DNA of 64,000 nt from Pocillopora verrucosa. Lineage: Eukaryota > Cnidaria > Anthozoa > Scleractinia > Pocilloporidae. The DNA lies in contig NC_089312.1 of assembly GCF_036669915.1 (NCBI RefSeq), forward strand, positions 16,121,317-16,185,316. The letters are read 5' to 3'. Shown here one piece after another: positions 9,620 through 21,600 of the stretch. The notes beneath the pieces were generated by a model. That model did not search any database. It was not told where the DNA came from and saw only the letters and a program-made list of their open reading frames with translations. Position 1 is the first letter of the stretch. Each line of letters begins with the position of its first letter. The position numbers and the translations under genes are program-made.

Positions 9620-11982
9620 TTATATACTTGAACTACTTGACGGTAGTACATTTTCATTGAACCTTTTTAACACGTTCCCCGCCGGATGATACCTAGCTAC
9701 AATGTAAGTTAGTCTTCCATCTTGACTCTTACAGGTTCCAACTCCGATCTCGGACGTTTCACGCCAAACGATCTGGGTGAAGTGACCAGTATCATGGCTA
9801 AACCCTGGTGAGTCATATTTGTAACTATTGACCTCCGAATACCAAATTCTGACAGCATCAGCAACATCATAGTGGTCAGACATGCGGCAAATATTCTCAC
9901 CCTTGAAATTTCGCTCTTCTTTGCGTGCGTGACGCAGTTCGTCGTTTCGTGACAGCTTCTCGGCCCAAGCTTGCGCGTCTTTTGACAACGCCGATGACCA
10001 TTTAAGACAAGGTACGTTGTGGTGGAGTCGTAGTTCATTGTGTGCTTTTAACACAGTATCAATGAAGGAATCTGAAACTAAAGAATTGTGTTCAGAATGA
10101 AGAGTAAAGGGAATCATTCTATGAAACAATATCCTCGGAAAATGCTCACCAGATTCTTAATTATAGGAAGCGGGTGGAGGAATGGGGGGGGAGGGAGGAT
10201 GGGATTCTCGACAAAATTCTAATTAGTATGCAAAGGAAAACCAAATTTGGAGTCACCTTAATATGACAGTCCCATGTTCATCCGGCGAAAACCCATTCTT
10301 TTCGTCCAAAAAGACAAAAAATGCGGCAACAATCTGAAATTGTTTGCGCTCCTTAATTAGCCCAACGCAGCCCACAAGATCTGCATTTTTTCAGTATTGT
10401 GACGTCTATTTAGGACTGGAGCACCCTCAGCGATTCCAAGCCACGCATTCTAACCCCTCCACCCGATCAGTATAATCACTCCTAAGGATACTCTCGTTTT
10501 TCACTGATCTTCTCCGTGTATTAGTCCTCCCACCGGTAAGCTGACTATAGATAATTGAAATACTTTCAAAGTTCTCTTACACTTTGTTGTAGTGGAATCT
10601 TGCACATCGGTCACGATTTCTTGCGGAAATATCTTGTCTGTAAAGTGGAAAACAAAAACGTTTCACTGAAAAGAATTGATATGAAATTTTTAAAATACTC
10701 TTAAAATAAATTGATCAAGTTCATAAAATGTATAAAAATGGACTTACCTTGCGTTTGATGCTCCTCTTCCGTTGACACCTGCGTAAAACAACCAAAAAGA
10801 AACAATACTTTAAAATTTGGGCCTTTATGACATGTAAGCGAAGGGTATTCTCTATTTCACTGCGAAAGAGCTCGACTGCCTTCAGTTTTTATCATCAAAT
10901 TAACTCCCGCTATTACTCAAAATTTACAGTTAAGCTGTTCTCACTACCAGTTTTACCACAATCTCAAATCACTCTCAGAGGGTAAATTTTAGCCCACCTC
11001 ACCTTTGGAACGACGTTATCATTGAAGGAATTTAACATATTTCCAGCGGGACGGTATCTTGCCACCACGTATACACTTCCATCAGAACTTTTAGCCCTTG
11101 CCATGCCCAGCTCTTTCGAATCCTTCCATATTACTTGAGTAAAATGACCTGTTCCAGCTTGATGTCCGCCTCTTTTAAAATCATATCGCTCGACCTAAAA
11201 GTAGATTGTCATCACTGTATTATTCCAGTACTACTAAGTCATAAGGCAATCTTCCTACTACTGTAGCTCAGTTATACGAGGTACCACAGCTCTTCAGCCC
11301 TACTCCTTGATGGAACCAGCTGATATACCATCTAAATAAAAAATTTTTCACGCCAATCTTCCCCTCTCCACATCTCCCTCTAGTCCATCACAATCGTTGT
11401 TTAGTCTTGTGACGCTCTGAGCTGCGCATGAGCTCTCTTCCCTACCACACTTTTTCGGGAGAGGGGATGTTGCGTGACGTAACTAAAATAATAGCCACGT
11501 GTAGCCTACCAACCTCCACCTACCCCCGCCAAGGTGAAACGGTTTCACCTTGCAGGGGGGGAGGGTAAGGCTACACTTAGGCTACTAAAACAAGGGTTGT
11601 GGCTACACTCATACTTGGTCTCGCTCAGTTCAATTCTTCTTTATTGTGACTCCCTTAACTCTTAAAAATTAAAAAAAGTCATTAGGCACAATCGAATGAG
11701 TATATACTGTGTATCAAAACTAAAATATTATGAAGCACTTACCTCTGAATACCAGGTTTTTACGGCCTCTTCTGCTGCTGCATCGAAACCCTTTGAGGTC
11801 ATGAAAACATTTTCGCCAATCCCCTTTAGTTGATCGTGTTCCAGACTACTTTCCTTGGCCAGTTTATTTGCCCAGGTTTGAGCTCCTCTTGCGAGTTCAT
11901 TGGACCAGCCTAGAGGCGATACGTTGTGCAAGGATCGTTTATTGTTATGTGCCTTCAAGGCAGTCCTTGAGAAGATATCCAT
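9620..11982 (-). CDS. CAP/SCP-domain protein, probably with two CAP domains (GAPR-1-like)
   Basis: Minus-strand exons: 11743-11982 (ATG at 11982), 11003-11194, 10748-10778, 10583-10637 and about 9620-10118 (stop TAA). The first two encode one CAP domain, with LKAHN near the start, ENVF, a WYSEV ending and then GTGHFTQVIW and VVARYHPAGN. The last exon encodes a second whole domain with VLKAHNELR, GENICR, DTGHFTQIVWR and IVARYHPAGNVL. These are the CAP1/CAP2 signatures and resemble Golgi-associated PR-1 (GLIPR2) proteins. No signal peptide is seen before the first domain, as in GAPR-1, which is cytosolic and membrane-attached. Junction phases 0, 0, 1 and 2 agree across the model, including two short linker exons (VSTEEEHQTQ; DKIFPQEIVTD). 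The alternative is two separate genes, but the second domain then lacks a good start codon. Domain calls are firm; the fusion is inferred. Confidence 0.8.
11393..11491. repeat. Hairpin repeat with gttgtttagtcttgtgac/gcgtgacgtaactaaa ends
   Basis: The left end gttgtttagtcttgtgacgc and the right end ttgcgtgacgtaactaaa pair imperfectly. A related and cleaner fold-back lies at 12561-12641. It sits in the first intron of the CAP gene. Confidence 0.5.
11490..11605. mobile_element. Fold-back element in CAP-gene intron
   Basis: The arms agccacgtgtagcctacc and ggctacacttaggctac, together with ccgccaaggtgaaac and ggtttcaccttgcagg, make an almost complete hairpin centred near 11541. The middle aaggtgaaacggtttcacctt is a near-perfect palindrome. 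Non-coding, MITE-like. Confidence 0.7.
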
Positions 11983-12269
11983 TTTCTAATCGTAAAGAAC
12001 AAATGTGCATGCACCGAGTTAGGAAAAAAAAAAACGGTCGTTTCTTTTGTACAAACGATAGGGAGCAGAGGAGTGAAATTTGACTCTATTTCCAGTTTAA
12101 TAAATCGGCGCGACACAATTTTGTTTGTTTGACCTTTGACAAATACGATCGTGTTACGTTTCTCTATTTAATAAGCATTGCGTGCGGTTGGAATTTCAAG
12201 CGACGCGCAACAAGATCCCATCTACTTACGAAAGCCAGTCAAAAAGATCGACTCTCGCTACAATTTTAC

Positions 12270-12506
12270 AGGGTCGGCCAGGGTTTTTGGGTATTCGGTA
12301 TTCAGGGGCGTTTTAAATCGGGTATACGGTATATTGCAGCTTAAATATGGGTATTCAGTATATCACTTTCTTTGAATTTCAGGTATAAAGTATTCAAAGC
12401 TTTGATTATTTTTGGGTATATTTGGAGGAATTTGGGGTATTTTGGGGTATTTTGTCGATTTTTTTTCGGGTATATTGGTATTCCACTACCCCCCCTGGCC
12501 GACCCT
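12270..12506. mobile_element. hAT-like MITE with 8-bp target duplication
   Basis: Terminal inverted repeats agggtcggccaggg and ccctggccgaccct bound 237 bp. The flanking 8 bp are aattttac on the left and gattttac on the right (7 of 8 identical, attttac exact), as expected of an 8-bp hAT target-site duplication. The interior is a run of degenerate gggtatt/cggtata motifs with no transposase frame. Confidence 0.8.
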
Positions 12507-12560
12507 GATTTTACGGTTTTATAAACTTGACATGCAGTCAAATTTAACTGTCACGGGTGA

Positions 12561-12641
12561 TCGCAGCCGTTGTTGTTTGGTCTTGTCACTCAAATTCCCT
12601 CCCAAACGCGTTGCGTGACGATACTAAACAACGGCTGCGAA
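12561..12641. mobile_element. Fold-back repeat, cgcagccgttgtt family
   Basis: The left arm cgcagccgttgttgtttggt, then cttgtcac, pairs with the right arm gcgtgacgatactaaacaac, then ggctgcg. About 80 bp, non-coding, related to 11393-11491. Confidence 0.7.
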
Positions 12642-12649
12642 GAAAAACA

Positions 12650-14846
12650 TCATCGCTTAAAGTAGTTTTCGCTTGTTATTCAAAAGATCTTAGGAAGTAC
12701 AGGGTTGACCACTAATTCTACTCGTATAATATTCCAAATCGCATCATTATGGTCGATGCAAGATTTCATGGTTGGTTGATCACTGGTACAAACCGATCGA
12801 GACCAAATCCCAAAAACCGACCGACCGTTATCAGGGGTGTGTGAGTACATCCAAATCCCGAGAGCTTAGAGTTTAGAATACCGGATCAAGATACATTAAT
12901 ATAAGACATAAGTACCGTAAAGTTCCGGGGAGATCGCAGAATTATTGTCGGTTTGACTGCTGTGTAGATATTTACTCGGTACCTTGTTTTGCTTGAACTT
13001 GCAAAGGTCAGACGACTGCCAGGGAACTCGCCAGTCACACGTACCCAGTTTGTTAGAAAATGCGTTTTCACGTTTGTCGTCGGCCAATAAGGCAAATAAT
13101 CTCAAATATCCCGTCTGTTTGGAAAAATAGACTTCAGAGTAATAAACAACACTTGCTATGCAATATTGAACTGATTGCGGCGTTCTGTTTTTGTTCAATA
13201 TACTCTCGCGTACCTGTTATTTGCATATTTAAGCCGTCACTCCTTTATTCAGAGCACGTGGTCAATGGAAAGATGTCTTAACAAACTATTCCTTAGAGAA
13301 CAAAAAGCTGTTAATTGTACACCTTCTTTGGAGAGTCTAAATTGAAGACGTGGCTCTTACGGTAAACATCTTGAAAATAAATTTTGGCAAGTTCACGGTT
13401 AATATTACACTCTAGCTTTATCTTTTTGACACCGCACGGTTTACACTTTTAAAAAACAATTAGAATTGGTTGCAATCGTTTTAAAACGTAACAACTAATT
13501 TCCTTATCGAGGTTTCAATCATACCCTTTCAGCATGAATACAAAATAAGTAACTATCGGGGTGATCTCACAAAATTGATTCCATTGCGTCATCGGTTACT
13601 GCAAGGATAGGCCAAAATCGGAGTGAGCGAGTAACACAAGACACACTGTGCGTGAACAAAATCGAGGAAAGGTAAAACATTGTTACTTTTCGTTTGCTCT
13701 TCTTGGGCTCTGATCTTTTTGTTCTCAGAAAAAATCAATATGTAGCTTCGGCAATATCTGCGCATCAGTTCAAACATGTATGGAGAGACAAGCCTATCAG
13801 CTAGAGGTTGCTGAGTGATTAAAAAAACAACAACAAAAAGACACAAAAAAAAACTGACTCTGTGGTTGAAATATTCGAGTAAATGTTTACTAGATCACTC
13901 TCCCTTAACTTGTTAATGTACGGTGCTTTCCTTATGCTCTATTACAATTTGGTCATTCAATCATCCATTTGCACTAACCAAGCTCAAGAGAGATCACCTA
14001 ATCTACTGTAACTTAAAAAGTTAATTAAGCAATTTATAGATCCAAATTTTAACAACAGCAGTGACCCACCTTGCTAAACGCAACTGGTTGCTTCAGACTT
14101 GAACTTGTGTCCTGCACGATTTTAGAGCGAAAATTTGCTGCAACAAGCGAGCGTGTGCAAGCTTTAATTCGCAAGGAAATGATTGCAACGTGTCACAGAT
14201 GCAAAGGTGTTCTCATCAAATGGCATTCATAGGGTTAATTACCCGCTCCACGCAGAAGTTCAGATTTCACCGCGAGAACGTTCCCTCACAGACCGTGAAT
14301 TTGTAGTGCGACTGAAAATAGACAGGAAATACTAATTGCATACCAAGATTCGATTGTTTTTATTGGCAAATCTTTTTTCCCTTATCGATGTTGATATTGG
14401 CCTGTTCTGAAATCTCAATTTCAAGAGAACTAATCCGTTCTGGGATAAATAGTCTAGAGAGGTTTTTTTGGCCAAAAAAACTGAAAAGCTGCTTTTCATT
14501 AGCTCCAGACGCTTGATGCAATATGTTTTAAGGGTGATAAGTTGCCATGCATAAATATGAATACATGGAGAAAAATGAAAGGGCTTCAAAAGCAAAGGAA
14601 TGTTTTGTCATGGGCTCTTTCTCATGTTGCATTTCAAGCTTAGTTCTGCGGAATGACACCGACATAGAAGGAAGAGGAATGTTCGTCGAAAATTTAGAAT
14701 CGATTGCCCCGCCAAAGTAAACCGAGCCATTTTGGACGTTGCTCGAGATTCCTTTCTAATTGACTTGAACCACTAAACCAAGAGACAGTTTATTTCAGCC
14801 TGCAGGTTAGTGGAAATTTCTAATTTAACTTAAATGTAATTAAGTT
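12650..14846. other. Intergenic stretch, no supported gene
   Basis: Several short frames (12886-13281, 13589-13846, 14332-14595) occur on both strands without splice sites, family motifs or consistent codon use. No RNA gene or element with clear ends was seen. Confidence 0.45.
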
Positions 14847-14984
14847 GTGAAAAGATTCTCCGATTAACTTATATTAACTTTCTTAATTTTTTTCCCTCTT
14901 CAACCCATGTTAACAATTCACAAAATCTTCTCTTAGGATGAAAGTGAGAACCAAGACTGTATGCGAAAATTGTATTTCCAAATG
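14847..14984. repeat. Duplicated flank, copy 1
   Basis: The segment attctccgattaacttatat, then ccctcttcaacccatgttaa and atgcgaaaattgtatttcca, recurs with few changes at 15106-15241, an offset of about 259 bp. The second copy lies inside the inverted-repeat element that starts at 14985. Confidence 0.85.
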
Positions 14985-15812
14985 CCTGTTTACACGGAGA
15001 TGGGGGACCCCAGGTAGGTGAGGTAAACTGCCTATGTGGGGTAACCCGCCTGCCCATATAATTTCTTATTTTATCTTGATCACGTTTACATGATAGGCGG
15101 TAGGTGTGAAAAATTCTCCGATTAACTTATATTAACTTTCTTTATTTTTTTCCCTCTTCAACCCATGTTAACACTCCACAAAATCTTCTCTTAGGATGAA
15201 AGTGAGAAACAAGACTGTATGCGAAAATTGTATTTCCAAACCTAGGCGGGTTGCCCGGTCTGCCAGGTAGGGTAACCCTGTCAGCCGGGGTGACAATTCG
15301 CCATGTAAACGTCTCAAGGTGGGGTAACCCGCCCAACCGGGGTCGCTTTCATGGCAAAAAGCTCAAAAGCGAAACACGTATGTTATAAAACCTTTTACAT
15401 TTCCGAGCCGTCTCATGGCAGAAATCACCAGAAACCGCAACGGACGCACAAGGAGTGTAAAATGTTCACATTTCGGAATATTTCGCGTCGTAAATCGACC
15501 CTATTTTAAACTATTCCTTATAACGTATTAAGACAACGGTTCTTTGCGTAACCTAACAGCGCGTAACACAACTCGTGACGCTTTCATGAATAAACACATA
15601 CGTGTCCGAGAATTAATCTTTCGTCTTTCTCGAGACGTGAGCTTGGGACGCCTATGCTCAAACTGCCTAATAGCAAGCGCAATAACAACCTCAAGAAACC
15701 TCACCCTAGCACCCCGGGGTGGTAAGATTGTATGTAAACGCATTTTATTTTTCGACCACGGCTAGGCGGGTTATCTCACCTACCTAGGGTCCTCCACCTC
15801 CGCGTAAACAGG
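14985..15812. mobile_element. ~830-bp TIR element (CCTGTTTACRCGGAG ends)
   Basis: The left end cctgtttacacggagatggg, continuing gaccccaggtaggtgagg, is the inverted counterpart of the right end tacctagggtcctccacctc, continuing cgcgtaaacagg. The interior has further ggtaacccgcc motifs in both orientations and a copy of its own left flank (15106-15241). Frames inside it lie within the arms and are not treated as genes. Probably a non-autonomous DNA transposon with an internal rearrangement. Confidence 0.65.
15106..15241. repeat. Duplicated flank, copy 2 (inside TIR element)
   Basis: Near-identical copy of 14847-14984, ending at ttgtatttccaaa before the element's gggttgcccgg motif. Confidence 0.85.
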
Positions 15813-16690
15813 ACCCAAGTCATTACGATCCTTAGAATTCAGTGTCACGTATTTCATAAAAGATCGGTAAGTGTCGAAGTACTCATTTATTCTACTACTT
15901 TACTACTGTTTACATCTCTTATGGTTGAGTAATTTACTATAGTCGTTTTAATTCAGGCAATAACTCAAAGCCATGGCTGTATTACTGGGAAACATATATG
16001 AAGAGGTCGTGATGCCTGCACAACAATCTTTTTAAAGCTAAATTTCCTGCGAACATTTTCAACTTTTACCACTTTTCAGAGAGAAGATCGATGGTTTCGT
16101 GTTACAGTATATAAGGACATTTAGCCAGGTCTATTGAGTTACATCATCAATTTACAAGTTCATGGTAAAGCAGTAGGTAAAAACATTTTTAACTCGTGGA
16201 CGTGCGTAAATTAAACCGATATGAATTTATACTAGAAACAATAACAACTTGATTAAATGTCGCTACAGGAAGTCTGTTTAAAGTCCAGTAATAAATCTGC
16301 AAATATTGAATATTTCAGATTCTTGTGAGCTTTGGCAGAATTAAGCCGAATGATAAAAACAAGCAACAGCAGAAAAAAATATTCATCTGCTAAGGTGTTA
16401 GTTGACTTAGAAAAGCGTTCAATTTGCTGTTTTTGACGAAGCGTCGCTGTGATGTCTGTGGACGGTCTCCTTTTTTTTGGCATTCATTCCTGAAAGAAGA
16501 AGAAAGAAGTGGCGTTTAAATGTGTAAAATTTGTGAGTTCAACTTTTAATATAACGCATGAAGAGGATCTGCAGGAAAGAAAGAACCCCATGTTTAGCTA
16601 ATTAGACAACACTTAGAGAAAACAGAATCAAGTTAAGTGAAAAGGGATAGAGGCGACAACGAGAAATAAAAGTTATTAAAAAAACAAATG

Positions 16691-16928
16691 ACACAGGACG
16701 AAATTGCAAGAATCCGTAAACGGAAACGTGACAGAAACATGTTAAACCGTTCCGGAAACACGACGGAAAACCTGTGTTTCCGTTACCGGTTTCGTGACGT
16801 TTTCTCGCGTTTCCGTTGCTGCGTATACAACGGAACCGGACCACTTTTACGTAAACATAATGGAAACATGGAGTTGCATGCTTCCGCCACGTTTCAGAAA
16901 TACGGAAACATGTGATTTCGTCCTGTGT
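16691..16928. mobile_element. 238-bp MITE, ACACAGGACGAAAT ends, GGAAAC-rich interior
   Basis: Perfect 14-bp terminal inverted repeats (acacaggacgaaat at 16691-16704 and atttcgtcctgtgt at 16915-16928). The interior carries many ggaaac/gtttcc motifs in both orientations. No transposase coding; target duplication not clear. Confidence 0.85.
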
Positions 16929-17394
16929 AAGAACATCAGTTGTTATGTAGCACAGTTGTTTGTATTGTGGTAAGAGACTATAAAATGGATGAAATTATCT
17001 ATATCCGAAACACACGGTTGGTTACCACTAACAACTAAAAAACATAGGAATATTGCATACTTCATAGAGTTGTGATGGATATACACGTAGTACTGCATTA
17101 CATTTTTAACACAAGTTCCACTATTATCAACAGCCTTTTAACTACGAGTAAAATAATCTTCATTATCCATATTTGTTCATTGATTTATTATAGATTATAT
17201 CTTTTACCAATGTATTTATTTTGTTACTTCATTTACTTATTCATCCACTTAATGCTATTCAATTCCCTCTAAAGCTCATTTTGTTTGACTAATTTTTTTG
17301 AACAGAAATTTAATTTCGTTTTGTTTTCAGTGCATTGTTTGCTTTCATTTTTAGTATTTTCGTTATGAGTAAGGAGCTTAATCTTGACACTACC

Positions 17395-17470
17395 ATGCGC
17401 ACTCCTTTACATTTACTTATTTAATTACATATTTATTTAATTATTTGTTTATTTATTTACCAACTATTTC
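17395..17470. repeat. AT-rich tatttatt tract
   Basis: Simple sequence dominated by tatttattt and taattacata. No coding or RNA signal. Confidence 0.6.
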
Positions 17471-17867
17471 ACTTAATTACATATTTCTTACCACCCTCGT
17501 GGTATTTTATGATTACTATAGTTTCATTTTGCTTTTACTCTATGAATGGATTGAGATTAGTTTTAAAGTCTGGAGAATGAACGGGCATTTTAAGAGTTAC
17601 ACCATGTAACACTAAGTGTACACAAAGTGTACCTTACTCAAAATTCAGTAGTATCTGAAGTAGTTTGAGGTTTCCTCTCAGGGACCATTCTTTTAGATCC
17701 TGTCACTTCCTTAGGTGGAGAAATCTTCAATTTGGTGACCAAACTTTTACGCGACACCGCATGTGTGGCTGAGGTCTTTTTTCTCGCCCCTAATCCTCTT
17801 TGGGAATCCTTGTAATTACTGCCTACAAGTTGAATAAATCTAATATATAGATTTAGCCAAGCCTAAA

Positions 17868-18035
17868 AGCGGAGCTCGCATTTTTTTTCCCGCACGTCTC
17901 AAGGGCACAACGCCTTGCCCCGGCCAGGACTAGAACCCGGGTCGTCCGACTCGGAGCCCAGTGCACTGACCACTGGAATACTGAACAAAGCCGTGGCGTT
18001 GGCGTGCCCGCGGTACAATTGACCACGCATGTTAA
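17868..18035 (-). mobile_element. tRNA-derived SINE
   Basis: The minus strand contains a pol III box-A-like tggtcagtgcactgg followed at tRNA spacing by a box-B-like gggttctagtcc. A GC-rich tail, an A-run and a short unrelated 3' part follow. The anticodon arm and acceptor stem do not fold as a functional tRNA, which points to a SINE head. A short frame across it (17853-18044) is incidental. Confidence 0.6.
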
Positions 18036-18698
18036 AAGTGGCACCTTGTAAGGTCGTACGGTCGTACATCCAAATTTTTTCGGCTCGATGAGTTACTACT
18101 ATTTTATATAATTATGGGGCTACGCTCTGCGAGCTCCGCTACATTTATATCTACTTTGCCTGTCTAGGGCAAAGATATATTCAAATTAAAAAGGAAAGCT
18201 GCACAAGAAAAATCAATGAGCAACATTTCACGTTATGCAGAAAACATATCTCGGTTACGTTGCAATCCATTTTAGTTTTTAACTAACAAGATTTAAATTT
18301 ATAACATGACCTTCAGGTATTATTCTATTATATCCTGAGAGAAACAAAATAAGGCATTCACATCGATAGAGCATATATTTTTGAAAAGCTGGGTGGTTGA
18401 TAATTACCGCTGAAACAACTTATCGTTATAAAGTAAATCCACAGCACACTACTTACGGTAGATTACCATTTATTTCTCCTTAAATTTTCCCTTCTCAATA
18501 ATCAGAAGGCAGGGATATCATTCCTTTCATTAGAGTTTCAAAATGCGAGCAGACGCTCATAGGCGCTGCGACACGGGCGGCATAGCCTGCACTTTTCGAG
18601 CAGGCAAGCGATGTGAGCAGGCGGGAGGTCCGCGAGGGTTCTATTTCCAGTCCTCTTGCCACATCCTACTAAAACCTCTCGCAGGTTTGCTCTATCGC

Positions 18699-21600
18699 CT
18701 ACTCGAATCTCGCAGACATTGACGCGTTTACCGCTGCCCTCATGAGAGTCAGTTCGCAGGCTCACAAATTTTAATTATGCTGACAAGGAGGTAATGGCGC
18801 CTTGTCTGATGAGAGATAAACATATGGCACTGATGATGGTGTTATAAATCGACTCACCGCACAAGTTACACGTGATCCCGCACGTTGTCCTCATGCTTGT
18901 CGGAAATTTCTGACAATAACCTCGGGTCTTCACCATAGAGCAAGAATCGCGATCGTAAACATCCGCGCAGGCGACTGGAAAAAAGGAAGGTGAACGATCA
19001 CACAGTTTCATCCAATCTCAATTCAGTTCCTGAGCAAAATCATTTACAAACCTTCTGACCCGCTAGCTTGGTCATTGCTTTCTTGTTTGAGCTGTTCTAT
19101 CTCTTCGTCAGTTAACTTTTTCCTCCCTAGCAAAAACGAAAAGAAAACAGGCTAAATAACCACAAACATATCATTATAAAGTAAGACCTGAATCATCTGA
19201 CTGACAGTTCCATAGGAGGCTTGTTGACTAAGCCACAGTAGTAAAAAATGAGACAATCCAGAGGACACACCTATCCGTTGTACATATACTGTATTTGCCA
19301 CTGTGGGCCAGTCTGCAAGCTCCCTATATGCATTGCGGACCTATTTATTGGCTGTTTTAGTTATATCTACTAAGATAAAATAAAATATATTTACGAACAA
19401 TGACTTTTCGCCTCGTAAATCCGGCTAAATACTGCAGTAAAAAGTCTAGACAACACTCACCATCACATTGGTAGAGTAAGTTAGCCTGCAGAATGTCGAA
19501 TTTACTCAGAGCCCTTCGCTGACCAATATCAACATGCCGCAGAGGAATCAGAGTATCGAGCATGACAGGAAAACGGGAGAAAAATGCTCTGTTGTAGTGC
19601 ATGATAGATCCGTAATCGTATGGCACGTCCTTTGAATCAATCCACTTCTTTCCAAATCTGTAGAAGTTTCTTTCGTAACCTACGCGAAATGGAACAAGCA
19701 GCGTCACGCTTTATGCTGTCCAAACCTCCGTCAATCGTTCTCATCTTTATACAATCTCTTTCCTTCCGAGTTTTTCGCTCGGCTTTGGTGTTTTCTTTCA
19801 CTCTGACGAAGGGCTAGTGCTTACTAAATTAATACTTGAACTGATGAAAACCACAGTGTGTCATACAAAACGATGTAATTGAACTAAAGAGATTACTTAA
19901 AGTACGCACGATACTAACGAAACTATCACCTCTTTATGATTACTTAGGGTGCGCGAGATTCTAAAGAAAGAATGAAACTTAAAATCTTCAAAGTGCTCTA
20001 TACAGTAAGGAAACAAACGAAATATATAGAATACTCAGAGTAGGCTAGATGCTAACGAAACATTTGAACTTCGAGAGAATCCTCGGAGTGCGCGAGATAC
20101 CAACCAAAATATCGGAAAAAGAGCATCCTCAAAATGTGCAACTACTAACGAAGCAATTAAATTAAAGAGAGTGTGCGACTTATAAACAAAACAATAGAAC
20201 TTTAAATGGAACCCTCAGAGTGCGCAAGACGCTAACGAAACAAGGGAACTGAAGACAATTTTCTGGAGTGCGTAAACACTACAGAAACAATGAACTAAAG
20301 ATAATCCTCAGAGTGCGCCAAATACTAACGAAAAAATGACACAAACGAAACAAACGCATCAGACTAAATCCTTGAAGTGAGCGGATATTGTGAAAAGATT
20401 GAGCTGAGAGGAAACGTTACAGTGCATATGATACCAACGAAACAATCAAATCAAAGTGACTACTTAGAGTGCGCGAGATATTAAAAAACAACCGAACAAA
20501 GGGAGAATTCTCAGAGAGCACAAAGTACTAACGAAATAATCGAATAAAGAGAATCCCCAAAGTGCACAATATACGAAAGAAACAGTTGAACTAACGAAGA
20601 AGTCGGACGAAAGAGGATTCTCAGAGTTCACAAGACACTAACGAAGCAATAGAACTAAAAAGAATCGTCAGGGCGCACAAGATATTAACAAAACAATCAA
20701 ACTGAAGAGAATCCTTAAAGTGCACGAGACATAAACGCATCAATCAAACTAAAGAGAATCTTCAGGGTGCACGATATACTAACGCAACAATCAAACTAAA
20801 GAGAATCCTTAGAGTGCACGACACATTAACGCAACAATCAAACTAAAAAGAATCCTTAGAATGCAAGAGACACTAATGAAACAATCAAACTAAAGAGAAT
20901 CCTTAGAGTGCGCGAGACACTAACGCAACAATCAAACTAAAGAGAATCTTCAGAGTGCACGACACATTAACGCAACAATCAAACCAAAGAGAATCCTTAA
21001 AGTGCGCGAGATACTAACGCAACAATCAAACTAAAGAGAATCCTTAGAGTGCGCGAGACATTAACGCAACAATCAAACTAAAGAGAATCTTCAGAGTGCA
21101 CGACACATTAACGCAACAATCAAACTAAAGAGAATCCTTAAAGTGCGCGAGACACTAACGCAACAATCAAACTAGAGAGAATCCTCAGAGTGCACGACAC
21201 ATTAACGCAACAATCAAACTAAAGAGAATCCTTAGAATGCGCCAGACATCGACGCAACAATCAAACTAAAGAGAATCCTTAGAATGCACGACACATTAAC
21301 GCAACAATCAAACTGAAGAGAATCCTCAGAGTGCGCGCGACACTAACGCAAAGATCAAACTAAAGAGAATCTTCAGAGTTCGCGAGACACAAACGCAACA
21401 ATCAATGAATATTCTCTTATCGCTGGCTCTTAAGCGACGTTACTTATGTTCTTTACCTGGAAGGATGTTCTTTTTGAGCACACGAACATATTTATTCCTG
21501 TCAGGTCGACTGTGCTCGTGAAAGAAGCCAACAGCATGACCCAGTTCGTGAATTATGTTTCCTATTTTACACCGCAGTGCTTTGCTTCCAATTGTCAGCT

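Noticed and set aside
15528..15765. Overlapping frames on both strands
   Set aside because: Contained in the TIR element; opposite-strand pair of equal length with no motif.
18538..18765. 75-residue Cys/Arg-rich minus-strand frame as a second toxin-like module
   Set aside because: It begins at GTG and is out of phase with the ShKT exon; the in-phase reading ends at a stop at 18699-18701.
19868..21404. Regularly spaced repeats that could suggest a CRISPR array
   Set aside because: Units are contiguous 47-bp tandem copies without unique spacers, in an intron of a eukaryotic gene; this is a satellite.
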